The notes below the pieces were generated by a model, which was not told the origin of the DNA, searched no databases, and worked only from the letters and a program-made list of their open reading frames with translations. A DNA stretch of 26,681 nt, taken from assembly GCA_000444245.1 (NCBI GenBank), contig ATSW01008062.1, positions 1-26,681 of the forward strand. Direction: 5' to 3'. Of this stretch, positions 10,629-20,116 are shown piece after piece (within the stretch, counting starts at the first letter, position 1; each line of letters opens with the position of its first letter). A program made the translations under genes and the position numbers. The stretch is from Botryllus schlosseri (Eukaryota; Chordata; Ascidiacea; Stolidobranchia; Styelidae).

Positions 10629-11587
10629 CAGTGGTTCCCAACTTGTGGTACACGTACCACTAGTGGTACGCGAAGGTCTTCCAGGTGGTACGCGAGTAGA
10701 TTCTTCGGCGGAATGTAATTATTAGTTAAATTGGGGTTGAATATAAAGATTTTTCTCCAATAAACCTCAGGCTTAGCATGGCCACCTCTCACTGGACGCT
10801 AGCGTTTCACGCTATAACCCCCAGCTGCTAATTTTCCCTTCTACGTGGGAGCGCAAGCAAGGATTTTTATCTCTGACGACTATCAAGTCGAAGAAACGAA
10901 ACCGACTAGTTGCGCCCATGCAGGACTTTCGATGCGCTGTGAGCAAATATATGCCACGCACCGACCAGCTATTGCAGTGGTTCTCAAAGTGGGTGGGGGG
11001 TGAAAACATCTGAAGGGTAGCGCGAAGCTGCAGCCAACTGAAATTTTTTTCGCGCTTAGCACGATTTACTGTTTTCACATTGTTTTTGCTCTGTGTGAAG
11101 TCCTAATTGGATATCTGAAAATTCTTTTATCAACTGTCATATCCTTCCATGCCATCAAATTATTCGTTGGGATTGCTAGCATTCTGGTTGCATTTTGTGA
11201 TGACAACAAAGGGGGCGCATAATTTTTCACTATCATAAACGGGGGCGTGTCTATAAAAGGTTGAGAACCGCCGAGCTAGTGGAAAATTTGCTAATGCAGA
11301 CATCAACAATTGGCGTTTGTTGTTTGTTGTTATTTCATTATGTTGTCCTTCTTGTGACTAGTGGTAAAAAATCAATTTCATGCATCCCATTAACTCTGGC
11401 TGATAATGCCTACAGTTTATTAGTATTTGCTATTACGCCTCGCATAGGTCAAATACGTCGTTATGACGTCATGAGTGACGCAAACATTTTTGAACGCCTT
11501 CAGCGCACGTAAGTCATGGAGGTGGTACGCGAGCACTGCATAAAACCTCGAAATGGTACGTGGGTGAAAAAAGGTTGGGAACCACTG
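10629..11587. mobile_element. hAT-like non-autonomous transposon (host of a nested one)
   Basis: The ends are CAGTGGTTCCCAACTTG and GGTTGGGAACCACTG, flanked by a perfect 8-bp duplication GCTTACGG (10621-10628 and 11588-11595). Subterminal copies of GTGGTACGCGAG and GTACCACTAG occur at both ends, a known trait of hAT elements with GTGGTACGCG-rich ends. The 959-bp length includes a 299-bp younger hAT insert with an 8-bp duplication (10967-11281); without it the element is about 650 bp. No transposase frame is visible, so it must have been mobilised in trans. Confidence 0.9.
10975..11273 (-). mobile_element. Nested hAT MITE, sibling of the one at 26182
   Basis: The ends CAGTGGTTCTCAA and TTGAGAACCGCCG lie between AGCTATTG (10967-10974) and AGCTAGTG (11274-11281), an 8-bp duplication with one mismatch. 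On the reverse strand the interior (GATAGTGAAAAATTATGCGC, then CACAAAATGC, then GAATGCTAGCAA, then GGCATGGAAGG) aligns in order with the element at 26182-26436. Both therefore belong to one MITE family, here inverted relative to the other copy. Confidence 0.82.
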
Positions 11588-11595
11588 GCTTACGG

Positions 11596-11874
11596 GTTGT
11601 GGTGTTGTATTTAGTTGTACTTGGTTTTGTATATGCGAATGAATAAGTCACAAACACCAGTGAGATTATCTGACCGTTGTAGTATCTGCATTTGTACATA
11701 CATTTAACCTGATCATTCGGCTAGAACTACGAACATCCTCACCTTTTGAAAACATTCCCGTTTCTAAAAATATCTCACATTTTTTGGATATATACACCTC
11801 TGCCGGTAGGTAATTTCTAATTGGAATTTGTCCTGGAATCAAATCACCATATCCTTGTGCAGTTTTCAAAGATG
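11596..11874. other. Short non-coding stretch between hAT element and unit D
   Basis: Nothing recognisable. The two minus-strand frames here (11514-11699 and 11666-11869) are short, have no known motif, and one crosses the element boundary. Confidence 0.3.
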
Positions 11875-12908
11875 ATTAATTTAGGTACTCAAATTTACCA
11901 AGCACTGCCGACATCACAATGTGAGTCTTCACATTCCAATATGTAATTGGTATATCAACCGCTTGAATTTGGTCCTAAATGTGAACAATGATATTGTGAC
12001 ATACACTCTGTATTATTGCAACCCATAATTATTTCCAAAGACGCACATTTATTTATTCTGCCATGGGTTGCAAAGATTCATTTACTTGGTCAGATTACTT
12101 AACCAAGTACCTGTCACACTTTAATCTGTCTACTCTACCTTTATGTAGTTTTGGCGTGCTTTTAAACTTGCTAATTCTATTTGTAATAGAGTTGAAATTC
12201 ATAGTATCAGTGGTACTTTTACTGAAGTACCAGCAATCAACACTTCCTTGGTAATCCTAAACCATCATTTTTCTGCTACTAACAGCTAGTTTTGGTATTA
12301 TTTGAAATCACTACTTTCTCTTGTAATTGAATAGCAATTCACAACATGAGTTCTACATTTACTTGAAGAACTATTTCGAGCAATTTGCCTATGCTGTGTA
12401 CGGATGGTGAACTTCCGTGATTTGAAAACGTAATTTTCACCTTGTTATCTTTCAAAAATTTTAGCACTCAGTACCATATTCTCTTTGATCCTAATTTATG
12501 TGACGTTGAAGAGAAGCTGTTGTATTGAATCGTATGGATGTCACAGACGCAAATCCTTCTGGCCACAGAATGGAATCGCACATGAAACCAATAAACATTG
12601 ATAGCATGCTACTTCAGCTGGATTCAAGTGTAAGATTGATTCGTGCACCCATTTAAACTAGTGCAATAGACCTGGTAAATATAATTCGTCACATTAAGTG
12701 TAAATAAATTCAATTCTACTAGCAATGCTACTTCTGAATCCGTTAGCGTTGGAAGATGCATTTCCTTTTGAAATTCATGTTGGGTTATGGAATATTTTGA
12801 AATTTCTATGCAGCACTTGCTAATATGTATTTATCAATCGCTTTGAGAGATTAGTTTCATATTTCATCATGGCAAAGCGCTCCATGCTTACTGTCTTTCC
12901 TATCAATG
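11875..12908 (+). repeat. Tandem unit 4, carrying the fingerless copy D
   Basis: The run from TTAGGTACTCAAATTTACC (11881) through GTGAACAATGATATTGTGAC (11982), two copies of the 70-base motif (about 12165 and 12305) and the acceptor matches the upstream halves of units 1 and 2. After the leader of D the sequence jumps directly to the 3' region shared with C and G (CCAATAAACATTGATAGC; later TTTCATCATGGCAAAGCGCT at 12863, matching about 22078). Confidence 0.65.
12534..12656 (+). pseudogene. Copy D: zinc-finger gene with the whole finger array deleted
   Basis: The ATG at 12534 begins the family leader MDVTDANPS, preceded by the acceptor AG at 12463-12464 at the usual distance. After about 12 codons the sequence passes straight into the 3' region of copy C (ATGAAACCAATAAACATTG here, ATGACACCAATAAACATTG there), so all fingers are gone. 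By chance the frame stays open for 40 codons to TAA at 12654-12656. The tail has no recognisable domain. An AATAAA (12590-12595) lies inside the frame. Most likely a deletion product without function; a transcribed short peptide cannot be excluded. Confidence 0.7.
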
Positions 12909-13490
12909 ACATACTTGAGAGCTTTCCAACCGCTGTCTTGAGAGGCAAATGTGGCTCTTTGCGTGGTTTCTTGTCGCTCTTCAATCGAAATTATTATTTC
13001 TACTTCCTTTTAATTTTACCAATGACGAATATCCCAGCATGCTAATTGTTCACTATCAATTTTCTCTGGTCCTGAATACCTATATCAGAGTTCCTAACCT
13101 TCAAGTTACGGCTAGTGCTGGCCACAGCGATTAGAGTATCGCGAATGAATTGTAGTGATTTTTATTAGAATAAAATATTCGCCTCCACCCCAAGAGGAGT
13201 ATTTTATCAAAATGTAGTTTCACTGCTTCTTCATGTTGCCGTCTAGACATTTCGGTTATCCGTAACTCCGTATCGCAAAATATGTTTGATAAGTCTCACA
13301 AATGTTCAATATTCGTTGTAGCACATTTCTCTCAAATAGTGATTGACCCTCATGACTGCCATAAAGCGATAGAATAATGGTATGGTGCAGAAATTGAAAA
13401 AAATATTATTCCGTCATCATTTTGCTTCTGGTCGCAAAATGATGGATATTTAAACTTTACAATTCATTGTTACTGTTGTGACTGCTTACT
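12909..13490 (+). repeat. 3'-flank repeat, copy 1
   Basis: About 580 bases align with 14420-15000. Landmarks are TGTGGCTCTTTGCGTGGTTT (12949), TCGCTCTTCAATCGAAATTA (12974), GATTAGAGTATCG (13129), AGGAGTATTTTATCAAAATG (13194) and TTGCCGTCTAGACATTTC (13238). It contains an imperfect hairpin (AAAATATTCGCCTCC with GAGGAGTATTTT, 13172-13205). Its last part contains the conserved upstream block before E. The 61-codon frame at 12949-13134 is partly open in the second copy but shows no protein-like conservation that I can support. Confidence 0.7.
13345..13490 (+). repeat. Conserved upstream block, copy 3 (before E)
   Basis: It starts at GATTGACCCTCATGACTGCC (13343) and includes TGGTCGCAAAATGATGGATA and TTTAAACTTTACAATTCATTGTTACTG. 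It lies only about 270 bases upstream of the start of the E leader's intron-like segment, closer to its gene than the other copies. Confidence 0.55.
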
Positions 13491-13760
13491 GTTGTGCTTC
13501 TGAGACCATTATTTTTTGTTTCTACTTCCAGTATTTTCATTATGCTTTAAAAATCGATACCTCCCCTGGTTAGTGCGGATGACTTCTGAAATTCTACTTG
13601 CATTTGAATACCATCAATCGCTACTTTGACAACCTTTGGGTATGTGGTGTGTTTAATAATAAACTTCTGCCATTCTGAAATCTGCTTTTCTTGCTGTAAT
13701 TGTGAGAATTTTTTGTTTTCAGAAATAATGAATAATATTCCGAATGCTACATTGAATCAC

Positions 13761-14426
13761 ATGAATGTCACAGCTACAACGTCTTCCTGCCGATTCGGAA
13801 ATAACTGAGCGCCTTTGCAACGTTGTGCTGTCTCCAGTGAAAAATATTTGTATGGTGTTCGAAAAAGGATTCAGCAGCAAGTCTAACATGAGACGCCGTA
13901 TGTAAGGTCACACTGGAGTAAAAGAGTGCGAGTGTGGAAAATGTTTGGAAAGGTTTTTTCAAAATTCTAATCTAATAATACATTCTACATTTCACAAGGG
14001 AATGAAATACTATTACTGTGTCTGCGATGTATGCGAGAAGCCATTTCGCATTAAATCCAATATGATGCAACACATGAAAATACACTTCGGAATTAAAGAG
14101 TTTAAGGGCAACATATGTGCAAAACCATTCATTGATAAGTCCAAGATGAGAAGACACATGAAAATATACAAAAGAATAAAAGAGTTTGAATGCATCATAT
14201 GTGTGAAACCATTCTTCACATAATTTAACTTGAAGACACATGTCAGACTTCACCGTGGAATTAAATAGTTTGACTGCGATGTATGTGGTAAAGGTTTTTG
14301 TAGCAAAAAGACCGTTTGAAACTTCATTTTTCGATTCTTGTCGACGTGACGGAATTCCAGTGCAAAGTATATGGGAAATCGTTCAATCACAAATTCAACT
14401 TAAGAAGGCACAAGGCTATACATGAG
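13761..14426 (+). pseudogene. C2H2 zinc-finger pseudogene E, shortened array
   Basis: The ATG at 13761 gives MNVTATTSSCRFGNN and then TGA (13806-13808); a lost base relative to H explains the early stop. Finger 1 has Phe for its second Cys, Arg for its first His, and a TAA. The next fingers are open from about 13945: RFFQNSNLIIHSTFH, CDVCEKPFRIKSNMMQH, NICAKPFIDKSKMRRH (first Cys lost, second His changed to Tyr) and CIICVKPFFT, followed by TAA at 14221-14223. Two further broken fingers precede a final one (CKVYGKSFNHKFNLRRH, second Cys changed to Tyr). The acceptor AG is at 13721-13722, after a good pyrimidine tract. The array is shorter than in H, with several middle fingers absent. Not functional as a whole. 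Confidence 0.82.
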
Positions 14427-15000
14427 AGCTGTCCAACCGTTTGCTTGAGTGGCGAATGTGGCTCTTTGTGTGGTTTGTTGTCGCTCTTTAATCGAAATTA
14501 TTATTTATACTTGTTCCTTGTAATTTCATCAACGATGAATATCCCAGTATGCTCAATTGCTCACTCTCAATATTTTCAGGTATTTCGGTTGCAGCTAGCG
14601 CTGGGCACAACGATTAGAGTATCGAGACTCAATTGTAGTGATTTCAGTAGAGATTTCTGATTGATGAAAATATTCTCCTCCACCATAAGAGGAGTGTTTT
14701 ATCAAAATGTAGCTTCACTACCTTTTTCTTGTTGCCGTCTAGATATTTCTGTTATCCGTAACTTTGCATCAGAAAACCTGTTTCATAAGCCTTATCAGTT
14801 TTCAAGGCAGCACATTTCTGTCAAGTACTGATCGACCCTCATGACTGCCGCAAAGCCTTAAAAAATAGGTATAGTCCAAAATGAAAATAAATATTGTGGA
14901 TGGCGTTTAACTGGTATCATTTTCCATGTGGTCGCAAAAGGAGTGGATATTAAACCTTTTGAATTCATTATTATTGTTGTGATGCTATACTAGGTGGTAA
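14420..15000 (+). repeat. 3'-flank repeat, copy 2
   Basis: This is the direct repeat of 12909-13490, starting right after the last finger of E (GAGAGCTGTCCAACCG; GAGAGCTTTCCAACCG in copy 1). The hairpin recurs at 14666-14700 (TATTCTCCTC with GAGGAGTG). The part from about 14830 onward is also repeated at 20440 and 25563. Confidence 0.7.
14830..14985 (+). repeat. Conserved upstream block, copy 4 (before F)
   Basis: It runs from GATCGACCCTCATGACTGCC (14830) through ATATTGTGGATGGCGTTTAA, TGTGGTCGCAAAAGGAGTGG and ATATTAAACCTTTTGAATTC. Homology continues past it to about 15330 (ATTTGAGAGCTGTGTTCCAG at 15232, matching 20840 and 25961). The distance to the start of F is about 1.24 kb once the hAT insert is discounted. 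Confidence 0.6.
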
Positions 15001-15332
15001 TAGAATATTAGACTCGAAGCTTAATCCTTGTCTCGACATTGAACCGCTCAGGTGCGAAATATTGCTCAGCCCTATAGTCGCCGCCTCAATTTGAGCGAGC
15101 CTGCTTAGGCCAGTATTTATTCAGTATTAACTGCTCAAATTTTGGTCTAAATGTGTGCAATGGACATGATGCGTGTGTACTGTGATAATGGCCAGATATT
15201 AATCTAACGATGTGATGTGGACCCTATAAACATTTGAGAGCTGTGTTCCAGACATTGAGCAATCATTGCATATATCTGATTCAATAGGATTAGAAATCAT
15301 GACTACCCTATATCTGCTGTGTTCTATTAATA

Positions 15333-16899
15333 CAGTGGTTCCCAACCTTTTTCATCTCGTGCCTCCCTTGGCCGAAATTTGAGCCCAAATTCCCCCCTTA
15401 GGAGAAATCTGCCCGATGATTTAAAAAGGTCATTTTTTACCGCGCAATCACCTGTTGACCGAAGAATAAGACCGGAGGTACGGAGTGTCTGTTTCTAGCA
15501 GGGCTGCAACAATACTTTGTAGACCTCCAAATCCCAATCAAACAAATTCTGGAAGGCTTGACTCAACAGACCCCCATACTTCCATTTGTGTTTTCGGCTT
15601 ATCATGCACCAATCGCTAATATAACTGTTGTGAAAAATCAGTATGCATAAATTTGCTGGTCTCGCGATTTTTTTCTCAAGTGTGCGTATGCATTTAGCCA
15701 ATAATATTGGTATTTTCATATATAGCAGGATTGACCACACTGGAGTCGGACTCGAGTCAGCATTTTCTGATGACTCGACTTGACTCGAGTCATTTTCTCA
15801 AAATAGGGAAACGACTCGACTCGACTAGAGACAATCTGTGTATTGACTCGACTTGGAGTCATTGTACATGACTCGAACCAAGCCATATGACTCGTGACTA
15901 TAAGACGGCCAAGACCGACATTTCATTGTAATTTCGAAGAACAGTGAAGTGGCCTTCCTATTGGAATTTCGTCTATTGGTCCTGGTACTTGAGAATGCGA
16001 CAATAAACTGCTCAAAGTGAGGAAAATTAGTATATTATAAATCAAAATCATTCAATATCAACAAACAGAGTTATAAAAAGTGAGTTTAACAAGACTTTAA
16101 CTGGAAACTGAGCAGTCAACACAAGGAATTGGACTCGGACTCGAGTCATAATACCATAACTCGGACTCGACCCTGTGCTNGGTGACTTGGNCCGTCGGAG
16201 ACTCAATGGTGAATTGAAAATGACTCGACTTGACTCGAGTCAANACTATGAAAGTGAANTTGACTTGTGACTCGGAGCCTCGTGACTTGGTNACAGCCCT
16301 GATATATACCCTGATATATAACATACACGTGATCAGATTTCCTGCTNGAGCTCATTGAAATTTAGGNCACTCATTCGGTTTCGGCAACATTGCACCAANT
16401 NTAACATGCNTTTTTTTCGATCAAGTAGCTGTTCACTAAAAATAAAGCAAAGATAGCGATCTCTTTGACTTAAATCGATGACGTTGGAATATTTTGTCAC
16501 TTTATGAAAATGTTGACATGAAAATATAAGATAAATACTTTCGTTAGAGGCCTTGTTGTGATAGATTCGGCACGACATTTGCTCGCTTAGAATATATTTG
16601 ATTGAGAGGCCGTCGCTGGCCTACATAATTGTCTTGCGAACTGCAGCACATCTAAACTAGTTCAAAAAAACAAACAAGGGCGAACTTGTATGAGAGAAAG
16701 AGATTTCAAATAGCATTTGACCATACTTTCAGCAAAAAACAGCTATAAGGAGCATACGCTCTGATATAACTGGTTGCCAACATGATAGTTCGGACATGAA
16801 CATTTCGGGAAATCCGTTACAATTCTAAAGTGGAATTCCTCCCTAAAAATTGCAAAATTCCCCCCAAGGGGGGAATTCCTCCCCGGTTGGGAACCACTG
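15333..16899. mobile_element. hAT-like transposon before gene F (host of a nested one)
   Basis: The ends are CAGTGGTTCCCAACC and GGTTGGGAACCACTG, perfect inverted repeats of 15 bases. The flanks TATTAATA (15325-15332) and TATTAATG (16900-16907) are an 8-bp duplication with one mismatch. The matching sites in sister segments (CTATGTTCTGGTTATACTCG near 20916, and about 26042) are uninterrupted. The 1567 bp include a 576-bp second element. Interior frames are short, with no recognisable transposase. Ten ambiguous bases lie between 16180 and 16410. Confidence 0.9.
15726..16301. mobile_element. Nested hAT-like element rich in GACTCGAGTC repeats
   Basis: The ends CAGGATTGACCACACTGGAG and the reverse complement of the right end, CAGGGCTGTNACCAAGTCAC, align as a diverged inverted repeat. 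The flanks ATATATAG (15718-15725) and ATATATAC (16302-16309) are an 8-bp duplication with one mismatch. Both subterminal regions are filled with GACTCGACT and GACTCGAGTC units, about 120-160 bases on each side. Repeated subterminal motifs of this kind bind transposase in known hAT elements. No coding frame is visible. Confidence 0.75.
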
Positions 16900-17586
16900 T
16901 ATTAATGTATCTAGCAATCCTATCCAAATTTTAAGCAAGGGAAACACGCTAAAAGTTTTGCGACTGGGAATGGTGCAAACGTTCACCTCACTTTGTTTTG
17001 CATTATGTAAACCTCGATACTTCAAAGGTTAGCGTTTGGAAACGAACCTTGGAATGTTTTAGGTACTCTACGGTAAACGTTCCTGTTAATTAGCAGAATT
17101 TTTAAGCAATCCTAGGTTAAAATTGCTTGATTGCCCCAAAACTCATTGCGTGATGAATTCAAGAATTGTGAAGCAACAACTACTCATTCTTCATGTGGTC
17201 GATTTTGTCGAATAGGAAGGGGTATTTATATAGATTCGCATCACTGTAGTATGTGAAATTGCACGGCCACAATACAATAAATTTGCATAACACAAGAGAT
17301 AATTTGTCGAAAATTGCACCTAGTTTCGTCGCGAGTATTCATTCAGCATCGGGGTCGAAAATGCATTCATTCTTCGGATTGATTACTTGAGTTCTACTCT
17401 AAGTATCACTTCCACTTGTATTTGCGCATAAATTCAAACAGTCTGCTGGCATTTGAATGCCTCAACCCCTAATGACTACTTCAGCAACCGTCGGGTTTGT
17501 GGTGTATCTAATAGTGATTTTCTGCTACTTGAAAAGATGCTTGTTGCTGTACACGGTTCAAATTGAAATTGTAATATTTCGTCTGC
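16900..17586 (+). other. Upstream and intron-like region of gene F
   Basis: No gene is seen. The part from about 16990 to 17110 matches 20985-21120 and 26110-26200 (CCTCGATACTTCAAAGGTT; GGAATGTTTTAGG). The stretch at about 17395-17586 matches the sequence before the acceptors of E and G (CTGCTGGCATTTGAATGCCT; TGGTGTATCTAATAGTGA), ending at the splice acceptor. Confidence 0.45.
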
Positions 17587-17588
17587 AG
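17575..17588 (+). other. 3' splice acceptor before gene F
   Basis: ATATTTCGTCTGCAG ends in AG at 17587-17588, followed by CATTAAACAT; the paralog H has CACACAG followed by CATTAAAG at the same place. The exon would begin at 17589, about 60 bases before the ATG. Whether a 5' exon is joined in cis or a spliced leader is added in trans cannot be told from this window. Confidence 0.55.
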
Positions 17589-17647
17589 CATTAAACATAC
17601 CGGTAAGCATTTGTAATATTCAAGCTACGACTTCTGCAGTGTATCAC

Positions 17648-18577
17648 ATGAACGCCACAACCCCAAAGTCTTCCTGCAGATTTGAAAATGACCGTGCACA
17701 ACGTCGCGACGGGTGCAGTCAAAATATTTGTGAGGTCTGTGGAAAAGGATACAGCAGCAAGTCTAGCATGAGATACCATATGAAAATTCACACTGGTGTG
17801 AAAGAGTTCGAGTGTGAAATATGTGGCAAAAGGTTTTTGCGAAGTTCACAACTAATTGGTCATTCTTTATTACACACGGGAAAGAAAGACTATAAATGTG
17901 ATGTTTGCGGGAAGACATTCAGCAGTAAATCCAACATGAACAAGCACATGAAATATCACGTCGGATTTAAAGAGTTTGAGTGTGATATATGCGGGAAGCC
18001 ATTCATCATCAAAGAGCACATGACGGAACACATGAAAATTCACGGCAAATTGAAAGAATTTGAATGCAACATCTGCGCTAAAAGATTTCTAAGAAAGTTC
18101 GAGCTACAATATCATTCTTCCGCCCACATAGGAATCGAAGACTATAAGTGTATTATATGCGGGAAACCGTTCATCACAAAATCTGAACTGATACGACACA
18201 TTAAATTTCATGATGAAGTAAAAGAGTTTGGATGTACTATATGCGGTAAAGGTTTTGTAACGAAAAGTGATTTGAAGAATCATTGTTTGATTCATACTGG
18301 AGCGAAACATTACAACTGTCATATATGTGGAAAAGGTTTCACACAGAAATGTCAACTGAAAACACATTATTCGATTCACAGGGATGAGAAAGAACACAAG
18401 TGCGACATTTGCGGTAAAGCATTTCGTCACAGGTCGTACATTAAAGTACATGTGAAGATGGTTCACATAGATACAAAAGAGTACGAGTGTGATATATGTG
18501 GGAAAGGTTTTGTGCGAAAGCGTCGGTTAAAAACTCATTATGACGTCCATATGAAAATGAAATACCAGTGTGAATAA
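17648..18577 (+). CDS. C2H2 zinc-finger protein F, ten fingers
   Basis: A 309-residue protein, probably a nuclear sequence-specific DNA-binding regulator. The start is the ATG at 17648 (leader MNATTPKSSCRFEND), which matches the leader start of the paralogs; three earlier codons are open but begin with GTG. After about 28 residues without a known domain come ten C2H2 fingers at 28-residue spacing: CEVCGKGYSSKSSMRYH, CEICGKRFLRSSQLIGH and so on to CDICGKGFVRKRRLKTH, all with complete Cys2His2 ligands. Finger 9 has HX4H. Linkers keep Gly and Lys of TGEKP but not Pro (TGVKEFE, TGKKDYK, VGFKEFE, TGAKHYN). A TAA at 18575-18577 cuts the protein just as finger 11 begins (YQCE), leaving it one finger shorter than H. 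Fingers 1-10 show no break. The target sequence is unknown. Confidence 0.85.
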   Translation: MNATTPKSSCRFENDRAQRRDGCSQNICEVCGKGYSSKSSMRYHMKIHTGVKEFECEICGKRFLRSSQLIGHSLLHTGKKDYKCDVCGKTFSSKSNMNKHMKYHVGFKEFECDICGKPFIIKEHMTEHMKIHGKLKEFECNICAKRFLRKFELQYHSSAHIGIEDYKCIICGKPFITKSELIRHIKFHDEVKEFGCTICGKGFVTKSDLKNHCLIHTGAKHYNCHICGKGFTQKCQLKTHYSIHRDEKEHKCDICGKAFRHRSYIKVHVKMVHIDTKEYECDICGKGFVRKRRLKTHYDVHMKMKYQCE

Positions 18578-18643
18578 TGTGGGAAATCTTTCACTGACAA
18601 ATCCAACTTGAGAAGAAATAGCATTATCCACACGAAAGTATGA
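18578..18643 (+). pseudogene. Untranslated remnant of finger 11 of gene F
   Basis: In frame after the F stop, the sequence encodes CGKSFTDKSNLRRN, then HTKV and TGA at 18641-18643, exactly as in H except that the first zinc-binding His is Asn. In H the codon at the stop is GTA. The loss of the His shows that the finger has been free of constraint, so the stop is probably real and not a sequencing error. Confidence 0.75.
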
Positions 18644-19284
18644 GTGTGATATATGTGAAAGTGTATCGTTGAAAAGCCTTTATCATGGTGCATAATTTTG
18701 CACTTCATGGAATTGACGGGCAATTAAGATTCGACATTTTATGGAAAGATTCAGTCAAGACTGATCTTTGCATTATAGCTGTCATAAATTCAGTTGCTTT
18801 TATCCGAGTGAACGTTCTGGTCAGTAGAAGTGATATCCGTACATATCACACTGTGAGAACTCGGGCTGGACTCTATTGTTTGACAATAATCCGAATCGAG
18901 CATTGATTATAATGATTCAAGCCGTGTTTCACAGACGAATTTTTCTAGTTTTGGCTGTCCTTTCCATCATTTAATCCTTGAAACGTTGACCAGTCGTATT
19001 ACATCATCCAAAACATGCGTCACAAACGTATGCACGTTAGTAGAAAGAAAATTTCTTTGAAGTAGTGTTCAAAGCACAGCATTGTCCCGAAGGGCAATGA
19101 GATTGGTATTAGAAAATACTAATTTTCTTCGCTAGGAAGTGTATATAACGTTCCATTCGGTATGTGGTCGCATTAAAGTACACATTTTAACTTTCCAAAT
19201 TACCCATACTGTTATAATGTCCAAATGGGTAAAACTTTACTGTACGCCTAGCGAAATGGCCTCGACCATCATTTGAGGATACTG
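18644..19284 (+). other. 3' flank of gene F, non-coding
   Basis: No coding region is supported; the 73-codon frame at 18685-18906 is not open in the paired sequence after H. The stretch matches 24318-24960. No AATAAA is seen within the first several hundred bases, so the transcript end is uncertain; AAATAAACA occurs only at about 20485. Confidence 0.4.
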
Positions 19285-19292
19285 CTTATATA

Positions 19293-19799
19293 TAGGGCTG
19301 GGCAAAATCGAGTACCTGAGTGATTCGATTCTGAATCACGTAATATGCTTCGAGTCGAGTCGATTAATCGAGTATCACTCATTATGACGTCTTAACAGAA
19401 TTTGATGCGTGTAAGTTCAAATATGTACCTTTTATTCTACCACAAAGAATATAATGCTAGTTATCCATCTTATTAAAGATACTTGAGTATTTTTTCGATT
19501 ACACCGATTTCATTCCACGTCGTGATAATGTTGTGGGATAATCATGACTTCGGAAATGTGTTACGTCCAGTAAGCTTCGGGGCTTTTTACCATGTGTTTC
19601 GTATGCTACAATACCGCCATACAAGGTTTCCATAAAAAATTAGTATCGAATCTATAATTCTCGTTCATAAATTAACTGTCAGTGGTGAGAAGCGTATAAT
19701 TTCACTACTCGAAAAAATCGTATTTTACTACTCGACTCGAATCATTAAAATTAATACTCTATTCAGGTTCGAGTACTCGAATCATTGTGCCCAGCCCTA
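19293..19799. mobile_element. hAT MITE with a perfect empty site in the paired duplication
   Basis: The 507-bp insert has ends TAGGGCTGGGCA and TGCCCAGCCCTA and is flanked by CTTATATA on both sides (19285-19292 and 19800-19807). In the paired segment after H the site reads GCTGCTTATATATAGACTG (24957-24975) with no insert, an exact pre-insertion form. Subterminal TCGAGTACTCGA and TCGAGTCGAGTCGA units are present on both sides. No coding capacity. Confidence 0.95.
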
Positions 19800-20116
19800 C
19801 TTATATATAGACTTCTTTGAAAGCTTTTATACATTGAAATGCAGTATGAAACCATGATCTTCTGTTGAAGTATAGTATGCCCTGTATTTGCACTGTCGAC
19901 CAACAATGATACTGCCATACATCGCGATGGCTTTTTTTTTATCATGCAATAAAAAAGATCATCGCTTGATCAAATATACCGGACCTGCAGTGCGAAACAG
20001 TATCTCGCCGGCTCTCCGACAGTCATCGGGCACATGTTCACATTCAAGACGAAATACAAACAATTTCTACTGAATCAATACTTGGAAGTTAGCTCTTTAG
20101 CTTATCAAACCTTTTT

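Noticed and set aside
10540-10725. Hydrophobic frame resembling a signal peptide or membrane segment
   Set aside because: It runs into the hAT element at 10629, so the frame is not an ancient unit, and nothing downstream continues it.
12949-13134. Hydrophobic 61-codon frame in the 3'-flank repeat
   Set aside because: The second repeat copy keeps part of the frame but differs by indels and stops; no coding-type conservation.
17639-17647. GTG start three codons before the ATG of F
   Set aside because: Paralog leaders start at the aligned ATG; a GTG start is unlikely in an animal gene.
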